Below, piece by piece: positions 24,190 to 32,067 of a DNA stretch of 36,599 nt. The notes under the pieces were generated by a model that made no database searches, was not told the origin of the DNA, and saw only the letters and a list, made by a program, of their open reading frames with translations. Source of the DNA: Gracilibacteraceae bacterium (GTDB lineage Bacteria > Bacillota > Desulfitobacteriia > Desulfitobacteriales > Syntrophobotulaceae). The position numbers and the translations under genes were made by a program. Location: the NCBI GenBank assembly GCA_031270805.1, contig JAISWK010000183.1, positions 1 to 36,599 of the forward strand, given 5' to 3'. Positions within the stretch are counted from its first letter, which is position 1; each line of letters starts with the position of its first letter.

Positions 24190-26721
24190 TTAAACAGCGT
24201 CATGCATCGTGCGCAGGACGATCTCATCCTGAAGTTCCGGCGGCAGATCCACAAAGTAGGCGCTGTAGCCGCCGACGCGCACCAACAGATTCTTGTAATC
24301 GGCCGGACTCTTCTGGGCTTCTTTGAGTTCTTCGGCACTGTGGATGTTGAACTGGACATGCCAACCGCCGCGGTCGCAATAGGTTTTGACCAGGCTGGTG
24401 ACTTTCTTGACCTTTTCCGTGCTATTCAACATTTGTTTGGAGAACTTCATGTTGTGGGTGTAGCCGCATACTTCAAAAGCATAGTCACTGTAGCGGGTCG
24501 CAGAGTTGATCAGGGCGGTGGGCCCGTTGATATCCATGCTGGGCATGGCCGAGGAAGCGGCGTCGTTCAGGGCCTTGCCTGCCTGGCGCCCATTGGGCAG
24601 AGCGGCGACGGAGGCCCCCTGGGTCACATGGCCGGCAGCCGCGCCCTTGAAGAGCATCGGTTTTTCGCCTGTGAAAGGATCCGGGCGTTTCTGCATAACG
24701 CGCTGAGTCAGCTTCAGGGTTCTGGCGAACAGCTCGTCCGGCATATCCTCGTCATTGCCATACTTTGGCGCCGCCAGGCACATCTGCCGCAACGCTTCGT
24801 CGCTCGCCCAGTTGGTGTGGATGGCGTTCAACAGTTTGGCCATGGAGACTTTCTTGGTGTCGAAGACCAGGTGCTGGATAGCGGCCAAACTGTCGGCGAT
24901 GTCGGTGATGCCGCGATCGCCGATCCAGGAGGCGCGGCAGACAGGATAGCGGGCGCCGCCTTCCCGGGAGGTCGCGCCGGCGGGGATGCAGTCTTCATAC
25001 AACATGGCGGCGCGTAAGCCGCTCATCGGGCTGTGGTCGATCTCCACGCTCCACCAGATAAAATAATGTTTGCGGAGGACGTCGCAGAAACGATCCAACT
25101 GCAATTCGAAGGCGGCAAGGATCTCATCCACGGATTTGAAATTATTGGGATCCCCGGTTTTCAGGCCCAGTTGCTTGCCGGTTCTCTGGTCGAAACCGTT
25201 ATTCAAGGTCAATTCAAAGATTTTGGCATGGTTGAGGCTATAGAACCCGCCCTGATGCTCGGCGCAATCCAGATGGTAACCCAGGCAGCCGCTGGCATTC
25301 CAGTTACAGGCATCTGTGATCGGCACACCGCGATCCAGGTAACGGGCCGTACCCAGGGTATCGTTCAGGAAGGCCGGGTTGCCGCCGCCAAAGTCGATAT
25401 TGCACTCCAGGGCGTGTACCATGAACTCCTCATCAATATCGTCATGGTAGCGAATGTAGATGGCCGGTTCGCTCAACATGGTCTGCCGCATGGTCTCCAG
25501 CACCAGCCAGGATACTTCGTTGATCAGGTCGGCGCCAACCTCGTTGCGCCCGCCCAGGGTGCAGTCCGGCAGCAGGGTGCCGGGGGCGGCGCGGTGTTCG
25601 CGGGCGACAGTAACCAGGTTCTCGGTCTCCCGCAGTTTGAGCCAGAGGGCCCCCATCATCTCGGCCGCATCCTGCCGGGTGATCTTGCCGGATTTGATGT
25701 CTTCTATATAGTAAGGATAGAAAATCTGGTCGATGCGGCCTACGCCGACTTCCGGGCGCTCGGAACTCTCTTTCCAGGCGGCCAGGTGCAGGAAACGGAA
25801 GGACTGCACGACCTCCTGGAAGCTACGGGGCGGGTTAGCCGGGACGTTCCGGCAAATCTCGGCGATCGTCTCCAGTTCGGCCTTGCGCTTGGGATCCTTA
25901 CAGGCGGCAGCCTGACGGAGGGCCTCCTCGGCGTGGCGCTCCGCGTACTTAATGACCGCTTGGCAGGAGATGATGACGGACTTGAGCAGGCAATACTTGC
26001 GGTGGGCCTGAGAAGAAATGCCCTGAACTTTGTAGCCTTGTTCGTCCATCCGTTTCAATTCATCCTGGGCTAAGGCGATGATGTAATTGAGACCGTTCCA
26101 AATCGCGGGCTGGGTGGGCATGCAGTTGCCGCCGCCAAAGGCGCCCCAGTTCTGGAACAGACCGCGGTCGATGCGCTCGCGCACGGCGCGCCCCTCAAAG
26201 ACCATGCCGTGGTCGAACATCAGGTCAAAATGCTCTTCCCCCAGCTCATAGCGGATGGCGTCGTTAACATAATTATCCTGGGGCATGACCTGGGCCCAGT
26301 ATGTGGCGTCGGCTTTCAGGGCGGCGAGATCCTCATCGGTAATATGGGAGGCGGCCGTGTCGCTGCTCTTGCGATCGAAGCGGCCAGTCTCGCACATGCG
26401 GAGAATTTCGCGGGGCTTCATGGCGCACAGAGTGCCCTGCCCGCGGGTGAACTTGGTTAACTGGCCGACGACCAGCTCGTTCTCGCGGATGATAACGGGG
26501 CCTTCCAGGAGACGTTTCTCAAAAGCCTTGGCCCAACGGATATCAATCGGCACCCCCTCGGTCTCTTTCCAGGATGCTGTGAACAGCAGGGTGTCGTCTA
26601 CATAGACCTGGGGCGTGGCGTTTTCCCACTCGGCTTTGAGTTTTTTGACGCGATCCGTCATGACATTGCAGGCATTGATATCGGCCTTGGTGAAATCCTT
26701 GGGATACTTGTGTTTTGCCAT
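24190..26721 (-). CDS. Glycyl radical enzyme (PFL-like family), reaction unassigned
   Basis: This 843-residue glycyl radical enzyme has the C-terminal glycyl loop VRVGGYSAYFVDL with the radical-bearing Gly818. The thiyl cysteine is Cys479 in NASGCLGYHL. Dehydratases, decarboxylases and C-N/C-S lyases of this superfamily usually read GCVE, with a Glu two residues after Cys; here that Glu is replaced by Gly. This excludes a simple CutC, glycerol/propanediol dehydratase or HpdB assignment. It leaves open an X-succinate-synthase-like addition to fumarate or a new reaction. No small Fe-S subunit gene is adjacent. The start at 26721 has GGAGG; the upstream open frame runs through the promoter region. 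It is the first gene of the nine-gene sigma-54 operon. Confidence 0.93.
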   Translation of the reverse strand: MAKHKYPKDFTKADINACNVMTDRVKKLKAEWENATPQVYVDDTLLFTASWKETEGVPIDIRWAKAFEKRLLEGPVIIRENELVVGQLTKFTRGQGTLCAMKPREILRMCETGRFDRKSSDTAASHITDEDLAALKADATYWAQVMPQDNYVNDAIRYELGEEHFDLMFDHGMVFEGRAVRERIDRGLFQNWGAFGGGNCMPTQPAIWNGLNYIIALAQDELKRMDEQGYKVQGISSQAHRKYCLLKSVIISCQAVIKYAERHAEEALRQAAACKDPKRKAELETIAEICRNVPANPPRSFQEVVQSFRFLHLAAWKESSERPEVGVGRIDQIFYPYYIEDIKSGKITRQDAAEMMGALWLKLRETENLVTVAREHRAAPGTLLPDCTLGGRNEVGADLINEVSWLVLETMRQTMLSEPAIYIRYHDDIDEEFMVHALECNIDFGGGNPAFLNDTLGTARYLDRGVPITDACNWNASGCLGYHLDCAEHQGGFYSLNHAKIFELTLNNGFDQRTGKQLGLKTGDPNNFKSVDEILAAFELQLDRFCDVLRKHYFIWWSVEIDHSPMSGLRAAMLYEDCIPAGATSREGGARYPVCRASWIGDRGITDIADSLAAIQHLVFDTKKVSMAKLLNAIHTNWASDEALRQMCLAAPKYGNDEDMPDELFARTLKLTQRVMQKRPDPFTGEKPMLFKGAAAGHVTQGASVAALPNGRQAGKALNDAASSAMPSMDINGPTALINSATRYSDYAFEVCGYTHNMKFSKQMLNSTEKVKKVTSLVKTYCDRGGWHVQFNIHSAEELKEAQKSPADYKNLLVRVGGYSAYFVDLPPELQDEIVLRTMHDAV

Positions 26722-26786
26722 TTTTTCCTCCTTTTTACATAACAATAGTTCCTTGCGTCGTTGAAGAGTGCCGGCGCAATCCATAC

Positions 26787-26803
26787 ATGCGAGAATCGTG
26801 CCA
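26787..26803 (-). promoter_or_regulatory. Sigma-54 (-24/-12) promoter of the GRE operon
   Basis: The minus strand reads TGGCACGATTCTCGCAT. The invariant GG (26801-26802) and GC (26789-26790) have the required 12-bp register. Only one base departs from the TTGCAT-type -12 box (TCGCAT). The predicted start is near 26777, giving a leader of about 55 nt with GGAGG before the GRE ATG. It matches the two other candidate sites in the window closely, and a sigma-54 activator is encoded at 12974-14359. Confidence 0.75.
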
Positions 26804-26840
26804 AGCAATGCGGAAAATCTTGAAAAATATTCGGGCAACT

Positions 26841-26857
26841 TGGCGCGAATCTTGCAT
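26841..26857 (+). promoter_or_regulatory. Divergent sigma-54 (-24/-12) promoter
   Basis: The plus strand reads TGGCGCGAATCTTGCAT, with GG at 26842-26843 and GC at 26854-26855 in perfect register and an exact TTGCAT -12 box. It points away from the GRE gene toward the TPR/transporter genes, starting near 26868. The first plus-strand gene begins 237 nt later, so it drives either that gene with a long leader or a short untranslated transcript. Confidence 0.65.
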
Positions 26858-26919
26858 ATACTACTGTATGCCGGGAAACTGCAAGCGCGTTAAACCGTAG
26901 TAATTTGATTTGAGCCGAA

Positions 26920-26956
26920 GTCAGTTACTTCTTCCGGCGGGATACTGACCTTTTTT
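26920..26956 (+). terminator. Possible attenuator/terminator in the divergent leader
   Basis: GTCAGT (26920-26925) can pair with ACTGAC (26944-26949) around an 18-nt loop, followed by C and six T. The stem is short, so this is a weak candidate. If real, it would end a transcript of about 85 nt from the divergent sigma-54 promoter. Confidence 0.25.
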
Positions 26957-26984
26957 CTCCGGAGCGCAAACAAGCGGCCAACGA

Positions 26985-27032
26985 TGTTGCAAATAGTGTA
27001 CATTGATGTTGCAATTCGGAAACAGGTTGCAA
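26985..27032. promoter_or_regulatory. Three GTTGCAA repeats, candidate enhancer (UAS)
   Basis: GTTGCAA occurs at 26986-26992, 27008-27014 and 27026-27032. The first two lie within an eight-base TGTTGCAA and are exactly 22 bp apart, two helical turns; the third is 18 bp further. They lie about 185-230 bp upstream of the GRE sigma-54 promoter, a normal distance for an enhancer-binding protein. TTGCAA is itself palindromic. The rest of the 383-bp region 26722-27104 holds the two -24/-12 promoters and no gene I can support. Confidence 0.45.
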
Positions 27033-27104
27033 TAGAGAGACAATTTGTATCTTTTAGAAAATAAAAATGTTTATGTCAATGTTTGGGAAAGGTGGTGGTC
27101 AGCT

Positions 27105-28046
27105 ATGAGCGAAGCCTTCTACGCCGAAATGGATGCGGTATACGCCGCCGCCGGCAAAGAAGGAGCGGAGCAGTTCCTCCAAGAGCGGAGGGCTCAGGCG
27201 CTGGCCGCGGGCGGTCAGACGCATCCGGACTACATTTTGGTCGTGTCGGAGTTGGGTAATTTATATCGGGGCCTCAGCCGCTATGCGGAGGCCCTGACCG
27301 CTTACAACGAGGCGGCGACGGTAATAGCCGCCGTGTTTGGCGAAAATTCGCCCAACTACGCTTCCAATTTAGTAAATACTGCCGGGGCCTACCGGATGAT
27401 GGGCGACAGCGACGCCGCTTGGCGGATTTTCAACCGGGCCATCGCCATTTATGAAAGTTTGGCGGAGGTTGATCTGTACCTCTATGCCGGCGCTCTGCAC
27501 AATATGGCCTCCCTCTGCCAGAGCCGGTCGGATTTTGCCGCAGCCATATCCTGGTCTCTGCGGGCGGTGGCCTTGCTGGAAGAGCGGTCGGACCTGGCAG
27601 GGGAATTAGCCGTCGCCTGTTCCAATCTCTCCGCTCTTTACCAGTCGAACGGGCAGCCCGGCGAAGCGGCCGTCTTTTTGGATCGGGCCCTGTCGATCTG
27701 GCAGGAGAGCGGCGGCGGCGGCAAAGACCCCCACTACGCGGCCGCCCTTAACAACAAAGCTCTGCGTTTAGCGGCACAGCAGGAGCTGGACGGAGCGCGC
27801 GCGCTGTTGGAAGAGGCCAGAACCATCGTCCGCCGCTACTTCGGCGCCAATGCGGACTATGCCTCCCTCAGTCGCAACCTGGCCCATATCTGCCGCCGCT
27901 CCGGCGACACGGCGTCCGCCCTGGTCTGTCTCCGCGAGGCGGAAGACGCCTTCACTCAGGTTTTCGGGCCGGAACATCCGCAGGTGAGCGCCATCCGCAG
28001 CGAGTTGGCCGCCTGGGAGCAGGCAAGGGGGTGGGCGGATGCCTGA
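27105..28046 (+). CDS. Tetratricopeptide repeat protein
   Basis: This 313-residue soluble protein is built from about six TPR units of the kinesin-light-chain-like type. Examples are ILVVSELGNLYRGLSRYAEA, NLVNTAGAYRMMGDSDAAWR, ALHNMASLCQSRSDFAAAI, ACSNLSALYQSNGQPGEAA, and LSRNLAHICRRSGDTASAL with FGPEHPQV near the end. It should be a protein-interaction scaffold. The open frame starts earlier (27045), but the ATG at 27105 has an AAAGGTGG-like site and a sensible N-terminus. It overlaps the next gene by 8 bp. TPR proteins often accompany DUF4037/DUF4125 genes, which here sit at 11339-12950, so a shared function is possible. Confidence 0.82.
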   Translation: MSEAFYAEMDAVYAAAGKEGAEQFLQERRAQALAAGGQTHPDYILVVSELGNLYRGLSRYAEALTAYNEAATVIAAVFGENSPNYASNLVNTAGAYRMMGDSDAAWRIFNRAIAIYESLAEVDLYLYAGALHNMASLCQSRSDFAAAISWSLRAVALLEERSDLAGELAVACSNLSALYQSNGQPGEAAVFLDRALSIWQESGGGGKDPHYAAALNNKALRLAAQQELDGARALLEEARTIVRRYFGANADYASLSRNLAHICRRSGDTASALVCLREAEDAFTQVFGPEHPQVSAIRSELAAWEQARGWADA

Positions 28047-29319
28047 CCATCCCTCGTCCGGGGAAAGAATAAGGGCCGGGGTCGCTTTCACCTTCCGCTC
28101 CCTCAAGTACCGCAATTATCGTCTTTTTTTCCTCGGCCAATGCGTCTCGCTGGTCGGGATGTGGATGCAGAACGTCGCCATGGGTTGGTTGGTATTCTCC
28201 CTCACCGGCTCAGAACTGCTTCTCGGGGTCGTGGGCTTTGTCGAAAACCTGCCCGTTCTTCTGCTGACCCCGTTCGTCGGTGTTTTTGTTGACCGCTGGA
28301 ACCGCCACCACATCCTGGTCGTCACTCAGTCCCTGATGATGGTGCAGGCTTTTGTCCTGGCCCTCCTGGTGCTGACGGGCAATACCACCGTTCCGCTGAT
28401 TATGGCCCTGGCGGTGGTGTTGGGGACGATTACCGCCGTCGACATCACCGCCCGTCAGGCTTTTTGGATCCAGATCGTCGACAATAAGGACGACCTCAGC
28501 AACGCCATCTCCCTTAACTCCACCGTTTTCAACGCCGCGCGCCTGGTGGGGCCGTCCCTCGGCGGCGTCATCATCGCCGCGATCGGCGAGGGCTTATGCT
28601 TTCTGCTCAACGCCTTCAGCTATATTGCTGTGCTGGTCGCCCTGCTCTCCATGAAATTTGCCGCCGGCGTCCGCAAGGCGACGGCCCGGCGCGGTGGATA
28701 TCTGGCCAACCTCAAGGAAGGTTTTAGCTATGCCTGGGGCTCGCTGAGCATCCGCTTGACCTTGTTTACGCTGGCCTGCTCCAGCCTGGTTGCCATCCAG
28801 TATATGGTCATGCTGCCAGTTTTTGCCGCAGACGTGCTGAACGGCAATGCCATGTACCTCGGCTACCTGCTGGGCTCTGCCGGAGGCGGCGCCCTTGTCG
28901 GTGCCATCTACATGGCGCGGCTCAGGAACGCCCTCGGTCTGACCGGTATTCTCCGAACCGGCATCATCCTGGCCGGTCTGGGCTTCATCGGCTTTTCCTT
29001 CTCCCGCGTCCTGCTCCTGTCCATATTGGGTATCCTGGTTTTGTCTTTTGGCATCATGCTCGTCATATCTTCCTGCAATGTTCTGGTTCAGACTGTGGTT
29101 GACGACGACAAGCGCGGGCGCGTCATGGGTTTGCACGCCCTTTGCTTCAGCGGCATGGCGCCTTTTGGCAACCTGTATATGGGCGCCGTTGCCGAAACCT
29201 GGGGGGCGCCGGCGACCTTTTTGCTCAGCGGCGTGCTGATGCTGGTACTGGCCGCCGTCTACTCCACCAGGGCGAACAGCATAGAAGCGGTGATCGCCGT
29301 CCAGGTAAAGGCAAAATGA
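28039..29319 (+). CDS. MFS transporter, MFS_3 (EntS-like) type, copy 1
   Basis: This 426-residue membrane protein has about 12 segments. It opens with FRSLKYRNYRLFFLGQCVSL and contains GVFVDRWNRHHIL after the second segment, DITARQAFW, NAISLNSTVFNAARLVGPSLGG and DDDKRGRVMGL. These are hallmarks of the MFS_3 family, which includes the enterobactin exporter EntS and other drug or metabolite exporters. Its ATG overlaps the TPR stop by 8 bp. It is strongly similar along its length to the transporter at 30702-31958, so the pair is a local duplication with a different transporter between the copies. The substrate is unknown; efflux of a small molecule or pathway intermediate is possible. Confidence 0.88.
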   Translation: MPDHPSSGERIRAGVAFTFRSLKYRNYRLFFLGQCVSLVGMWMQNVAMGWLVFSLTGSELLLGVVGFVENLPVLLLTPFVGVFVDRWNRHHILVVTQSLMMVQAFVLALLVLTGNTTVPLIMALAVVLGTITAVDITARQAFWIQIVDNKDDLSNAISLNSTVFNAARLVGPSLGGVIIAAIGEGLCFLLNAFSYIAVLVALLSMKFAAGVRKATARRGGYLANLKEGFSYAWGSLSIRLTLFTLACSSLVAIQYMVMLPVFAADVLNGNAMYLGYLLGSAGGGALVGAIYMARLRNALGLTGILRTGIILAGLGFIGFSFSRVLLLSILGILVLSFGIMLVISSCNVLVQTVVDDDKRGRVMGLHALCFSGMAPFGNLYMGAVAETWGAPATFLLSGVLMLVLAAVYSTRANSIEAVIAVQVKAK

Positions 29320-29338
29320 AAACGGGAGGTTCAACCTG

Positions 29339-30709
29339 ATGCCCAAACGCTTGTCCATCTATAACGCCACAACTTTGCGCTACGGCGCCACTAACTTCAT
29401 CACTAACATGGCGCCGTTGATGCAGAATACTTTTATCGCCTTTTTCCTGACCACTGTGGTCATGATTGACAACGCCAGCCTGACCGGCGTCCTCACCCTC
29501 ACTCGCAGCATCGACTTGATTTTGCTGCCGCTCATCGGGATCGTCATTCAGTCCTCCAATCCGAGGATGGGGCGCATCCGTTTTTGGCTGCTAATCGCCG
29601 GGGCGGCCTCCATTCCTTTTTTTACCCTCCAGTTCACGGCGCTGGGTTGGAACGGCGCCGACCCTGTTACTTTTGTCTTTTATTGCGTCATGTACCTTGG
29701 GGCCCTGATCTTAGTCAATGTGGGCCAGACCGCCTACAGCGCGGCGATCAACCTGGTCGCGCATACGCCGCAGGAGCGCATCAACTGCTCGGCGGTGCGT
29801 TCCCAGTGCAACACCCTGGGCAAGATCATCTTCGGCGCCACCTCGGTGCTGGTCATCGGCGGCATCGGTGGGTGGCTGGGCAGCGCCGGTCTCGGCTATA
29901 CAGCGCTGGCCTTAATGATCGCCGTCCTGACGGCCGTGTTCTACGGCAATATCATGAGCATGATCAAAGGGCGGGAACCATATGTTCCGCGCCGTACCCA
30001 GGCCAAAGCGGAAAAAGTCCACTTACTTGACATGCTGCGCTATATCTTTACCCGGCCGCTGCTGACGCTGGTGGGCGCGGGCGCCCTGATCCGCGTCGCC
30101 ACCTATCTCGTCAGCGGTCTGGCGGCCTACTACTACTCCTATGTGGCCGGCAGCATGGAAATGCTGGCGGTCTACCTGACCTTGACCAACTCCCTGGTTT
30201 TTGTCGGCGCCTTTATCGGCCCCTTTATCAAAGACGGCTTCAAACTGGGCGGCAAGTGGACATATGTGGTGGGGCTGGCCCTCTATAGCGTTTGCTCCCT
30301 CTTGACCTATGTATTCGGCGCCAGCCCGCTCATGTTCACAATCCTGCTCTCGCTCTGCTCGGTGGGCTTCGGTATGTGCATGAGCCTGGAGATTGGCTTG
30401 TTTGGCCACTGCGCCCAGTGGACGGTGGCCACCAAGAAAAAAGACGTGACCGCTTTCCTGTTTTCCCTGACCGCCATGCCGGCCAAGATCGGCACTACCC
30501 TGGCCGGATTGATCCTCGGTCTCGGGCTGATGGCCATCGGGTTCGATGCCCAAGCCAGCGAAACAGCCAATAGCGTCGTCGACGGGTTACGCACCTTGAT
30601 GGCTCTCCTGCCGGCGGGGGCGGCCGCGCTGGGGATAGTCAGCATGGTGTTTTTTCCGCTCACCGACAGCCGCATGGAGGAAATACAGGCGGCGATGAAC
30701 GATGAGTAA
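29339..30709 (+). CDS. MFS transporter, GPH (glycoside-pentoside-hexuronide)-like symporter
   Basis: This 456-residue polytopic protein has an N-terminus LRYGATNFITNMAPLMQNTF, a RINCSAVRSQCNTLG segment after the fourth to fifth helix, and GLFGHCAQWTVATKKKDVTA with TAMPAKIGTTLAGLILG. These are reminiscent of MelB/GPH cation symporters (the H-x-AQW-T and K-x-G segments), although the usual DPxxGxxxD-type early motif is not obvious. It starts 19 bp after the first MFS_3 gene and overlaps the second by 8 bp, so all three are co-transcribed. Uptake of a glycoside, uronate or similar solute with Na+ or H+ is the family expectation; the real substrate is unknown. Confidence 0.8.
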   Translation: MPKRLSIYNATTLRYGATNFITNMAPLMQNTFIAFFLTTVVMIDNASLTGVLTLTRSIDLILLPLIGIVIQSSNPRMGRIRFWLLIAGAASIPFFTLQFTALGWNGADPVTFVFYCVMYLGALILVNVGQTAYSAAINLVAHTPQERINCSAVRSQCNTLGKIIFGATSVLVIGGIGGWLGSAGLGYTALALMIAVLTAVFYGNIMSMIKGREPYVPRRTQAKAEKVHLLDMLRYIFTRPLLTLVGAGALIRVATYLVSGLAAYYYSYVAGSMEMLAVYLTLTNSLVFVGAFIGPFIKDGFKLGGKWTYVVGLALYSVCSLLTYVFGASPLMFTILLSLCSVGFGMCMSLEIGLFGHCAQWTVATKKKDVTAFLFSLTAMPAKIGTTLAGLILGLGLMAIGFDAQASETANSVVDGLRTLMALLPAGAAALGIVSMVFFPLTDSRMEEIQAAMNDE

Positions 30710-31958
30710 GGCCCTCCGGGACACATTCCGCTCGCTCCACTACCGTAACTTTCGCCTGTTTTTCAGCGGCCAGTGCATCTCCCTGATTGGGGTCTGGCTG
30801 CAAAACGTGGCCATGGGCTGGTTAGTCTACCGCCTGACCGGCTCGGAGCTGCTCCTCGGCGTGACCGGATTTTGCGAGAATTTGCCGATGCTGGTTTTGA
30901 CGCCCTTTATCGGCGTTCTGGTGGATCGCTGGGATCGCTACCGTATCCTGTTGGTGACCCAGACCCTGTGTATGCTGCAGGCCGGAGTTCTGGCTTTCCT
31001 TGTCCTGGCCGGCCTGGTCACAGTCCCCGCCGTCCTTGTTCTCAGCGTGGTACTCGGTTCGATTATGGCGCTGGATCTGACCGCGCGCCAGGCCATCTGG
31101 GTTTTCCTCGTCGACGACAAGCGCGACCTCAGTAACGCCATTGCCCTGAACGCCAGCCTGTTCAATGTCGGCCGCCTGCTGGGGCCGTCGCTGGCCGGCA
31201 TCGTCATTGCCCTGATCGGTGAAGGCCTGTGTTTTCTGCTCAACTCCCTCAGTTACATCGCCGTATTGGCTGCGCTTTTGGCCATGAGACTCACGCGGGC
31301 GGCCAAGCCGGCCCAAGTCTCCCCGGAAGGTTTTTTTGCCCACATGACGGAAGGCTTCCGCTACGTCTGGAACAACCGCGCTATCCGCTACACGATGATC
31401 ATGCTGGCGGTTTGCAGCGTCGTCGCCATGCAATACCTGGTGATGATGCCGGTGTTTGCGATCGAGGTGCTGCAAGGCGATTCGGTGACCCTGGGCTTCA
31501 TCGTCGCCGGTTCCGGCGTCGGCGCTCTGGTCGGGACGGTCTATATGGCCGGCCGCAAGGATCCCCGCAACCTTACCCGGGTTATCAACCTGGGCGCGGC
31601 CCTGGCCGGGTTCGCCTTCATCTTCTTTGCCCTCTCGCGCAGCTGGTGGCTCTCAATATTAGTGATGCTTTTCCTCTCATTCGGGATCATGGTTATACTC
31701 TCCCCCAGCAACATCCTGATCCAGACCATAGTTGACGAGGACAAACGCGGTCGCGTCATGAGTCTTTACGCTCTCTGTTTCAGCGGGATGGCGCCTTTGG
31801 GCAGCCTGTACATGGGGGCGGCCTCTGAGGTCTGGGGGGCGCCGGCGACTTTTATCGCCAGCGGCGTGGCTCTGCTCATCATCGCCACCATCTACCCCCG
31901 TATGCGCGGCGCGGTGGAAGCCGCCGTCGCCGCGAAAACAGCCGAATCGGCCATATGA
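30702..31958 (+). CDS. MFS transporter, MFS_3 (EntS-like) type, copy 2
   Basis: This 418-residue paralogue of the transporter at 28039-29319 has the same ordered landmarks: FRSLHYRNFRLFFSGQCISL, GVLVDRWDRYRIL, DLTARQAIW, NAIALNASLFNVGRLLGPSL and DEDKRGRVMSLYALCFSGMAP. Its start overlaps the preceding gene's stop by 8 bp. Two related exporter-type proteins in one operon might work on different substrates, or be in the process of diverging after duplication. Whether they act as a pair is unknown. Confidence 0.88.
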   Translation: MSKALRDTFRSLHYRNFRLFFSGQCISLIGVWLQNVAMGWLVYRLTGSELLLGVTGFCENLPMLVLTPFIGVLVDRWDRYRILLVTQTLCMLQAGVLAFLVLAGLVTVPAVLVLSVVLGSIMALDLTARQAIWVFLVDDKRDLSNAIALNASLFNVGRLLGPSLAGIVIALIGEGLCFLLNSLSYIAVLAALLAMRLTRAAKPAQVSPEGFFAHMTEGFRYVWNNRAIRYTMIMLAVCSVVAMQYLVMMPVFAIEVLQGDSVTLGFIVAGSGVGALVGTVYMAGRKDPRNLTRVINLGAALAGFAFIFFALSRSWWLSILVMLFLSFGIMVILSPSNILIQTIVDEDKRGRVMSLYALCFSGMAPLGSLYMGAASEVWGAPATFIASGVALLIIATIYPRMRGAVEAAVAAKTAESAI

Positions 31959-32067
31959 ATGTTATGTAAGCGGCGGCCGGGAGCGCCAGGAAACCAGCCC
32001 CCAGCCAGCCGTCAACATAAGGGTCTCCGCATCCGGCACACTCTATATTTAAAGGAGGAAGCAGCAA

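Noticed and set aside
24190-26721. Assignment as choline TMA-lyase, glycerol dehydratase, pyruvate formate-lyase or hydroxyphenylacetate decarboxylase
   Set aside because: The Cys loop is GCLG rather than GCVE or the PFL double Cys, and no microcompartment, small-subunit or formate genes accompany it.
26722-26838. N-terminal extension of the GRE frame
   Set aside because: It runs through the sigma-54 promoter and contains a Cys-rich, unlikely sequence. GGAGG is placed for the ATG at 26721.
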